Positions 63,483 to 64,000 of a DNA stretch of 64,000 nucleotides are shown piece after piece (position 1 is the stretch's first letter; each line of letters opens with the position of its first letter). A program made the position numbers and the translations under genes. The DNA lies in the NCBI GenBank assembly GCA_964584305.1, contig CAZOZL010000004.1:248001-312000 (forward strand), written 5' to 3'. This stretch comes from SB11 sp964584305 (GTDB lineage: Bacteria > Bacteroidota > Bacteroidia > UBA8524). The notes under the pieces are model-generated. The model saw nothing but the letters and a program-made list of their open reading frames with translations. It made no database searches and had not been told where the DNA came from.

Positions 63483-63568
63483 TTGAATATGCGGCTCATA
63501 AGTTAACTTTAAGACATTGGCTTAATCATAGCGAACAAACAAAATCGGATACAGCCTATATAGAGATT

Positions 63569-63576
63569 TATATTTG
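63569..63576 (+). promoter_or_regulatory. -7 box TATATTTG
   Basis: Perfect TAnnTTTG, 23 bases before the ATG of the small ORF at 63600. No -33 box seen. Confidence 0.4.
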
Positions 63577-63599
63577 CGACAAGGGACGATGCCTTTTTA

Positions 63600-63767
63600 A
63601 TGATTGAAACAACCTATGGTTCTCTTTATTCTTATTTTCAAATTTTTTGTTTAGTCAAAATTTTGATATATATAATGGGGGGTACAGATGAATACTATCT
63701 TTTTGTTGAAGTTCCCAATGAAGTTAATTCTTCACATCCGTATAAGATACTTGAATATAAATGGTAG
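63600..63767 (+). CDS. Possible small or decayed gene (55 codons)
   Basis: The ORF begins MIETTYGSLYSYFQIF and ends VEVPNEVNSSHPYKILEYKW. The last 28 residues look protein-like. In a neighbouring frame, MVLFILIFKFFV and then FSQNFDIYNGG resemble a signal peptide and cleavage site that would join this C-terminus after small frameshifts. It could therefore be a remnant of a short secreted protein. No family recognised. Confidence 0.35.
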   Translation: MIETTYGSLYSYFQIFCLVKILIYIMGGTDEYYLFVEVPNEVNSSHPYKILEYKW

Positions 63768-63850
63768 TGGTTAAAAGTAGTGGGTAATCTATCTAAACAA
63801 AAAAGTGAGATGTTTATTAGTTTATTAGCAGAAGTAACAATAACTGCCCA

Positions 63851-64000
63851 CTACTCATAAAACACAGCCACCTCTTCCAAAGGTTTGCGGTGTATATGTG
63901 GTACCCAAATTTCGGTGGCAGGATAGCCTACGGGTATTAATAAAAAAGGACGCTCATTATCAGGACGTTTTAATAAATTTTTCAAAAAATTCATTGGGCT
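63851..64000 (-). CDS. Nitroreductase family protein (C-terminal fragment, runs off the window)
   Basis: Only the last 49 codons are inside the window. RPDNERPFLLIPVGYPA, followed by TEIWVPHIHRKPLEEVAVFYE, is the C-terminal part of NfsA/NfnB-type FMN nitroreductases, whose usual ending is RPxNERPFLLxPVGYPA and then RKxLEE. These reduce nitro compounds, quinones or flavins. The FMN-binding N-terminus lies beyond base 64000. Confidence 0.85.
   Translation of the reverse strand, partial: SPMNFLKNLLKRPDNERPFLLIPVGYPATEIWVPHIHRKPLEEVAVFYE

Larger units (their letters stand above)
63432..63850. other. Region between rplT and the nitroreductase gene
   Basis: About 420 bases. It contains the rplT terminator, a perfect -7 box and a doubtful 55-codon ORF. 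No other gene or structured RNA was recognised. Confidence 0.6.

Overview
The window is AT-rich chromosome of a Bacteroidota bacterium, probably from the Sphingobacteriia/Chitinophagia side; I cannot place it to genus. Evidence for the phylum: type IX secretion C-terminal sorting domains, a TonB-dependent receptor with an N-terminal carboxypeptidase-like domain, many lipoproteins with a Cys-Lys start, -7 promoter boxes of the TAnnTTTG type, almost no Shine-Dalgarno sequences, and frequent TTG/GTG starts. No rRNA, tRNA, CRISPR array, prophage or complete insertion sequence was seen.

Layout. 1-5.5 kb: NifU-like protein, two parvulin-type prolyl isomerases (periplasmic chaperones), MoxR ATPase, and a T9SS cargo protein. 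5.6-15.8 kb: ComM/YifB ATPase, a large T9SS cargo protein, AlkC-type DNA glycosylase, antiquitin-type aldehyde dehydrogenase, a decayed acyloxyacyl hydrolase and a CAP-domain protein. 15.8-21.3 kb: sugar transferase, lipoprotein and Gfo/Idh/MocA oxidoreductase on the minus strand, protein-isoaspartate methyltransferase, and a secreted thioredoxin-fold-like protein. 21.4-25.8 kb: an envelope cluster with DoxX-like protein, Omp28-like lipoprotein, an ECF sigma factor overlapping a gene for a predicted inner-plus-outer-membrane anti-sigma protein, and two small lipoproteins. 26-40.3 kb: RidA, a 3-hydroxyacyl-CoA dehydrogenase-like protein, two outer-membrane barrels, a giant alpha-2-macroglobulin with thioester, MORN-like protein, ApaG, RecF with its DUF721 partner, a TonB receptor and an L,D-transpeptidase. 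40.4-51.5 kb: DUF1015, an AbiC-like membrane protein, LolD-like ATPase, SucC, ACMSD-type decarboxylase, thioredoxin-like protein, GcvP, TrmB and a hexapeptide acyltransferase. 51.6-60.3 kb: LruC-domain lipoprotein with beta-repeats, XRE regulator, FumC, PyrR-like phosphoribosyltransferase, NSS transporter with a 37-aa partner ORF, and a TPR lipoprotein. 60.3-63.4 kb: the translation operon thrS-infC-rpmI-rplT. The window ends inside a nitroreductase gene.

Most genes are core housekeeping or envelope functions in short transcription units. The most interesting items are: the sigma/dual-membrane anti-sigma pair; infC beginning at an ATC codon behind a strong GGAGG; the frameshifted acyloxyacyl hydrolase carrying a perfect 16-bp inverted repeat; two families of dispersed intergenic repeats; and the transporter partner ORF. 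Several start codons were moved from the longest ORF because a -7 box or signal peptide lies inside the extension.
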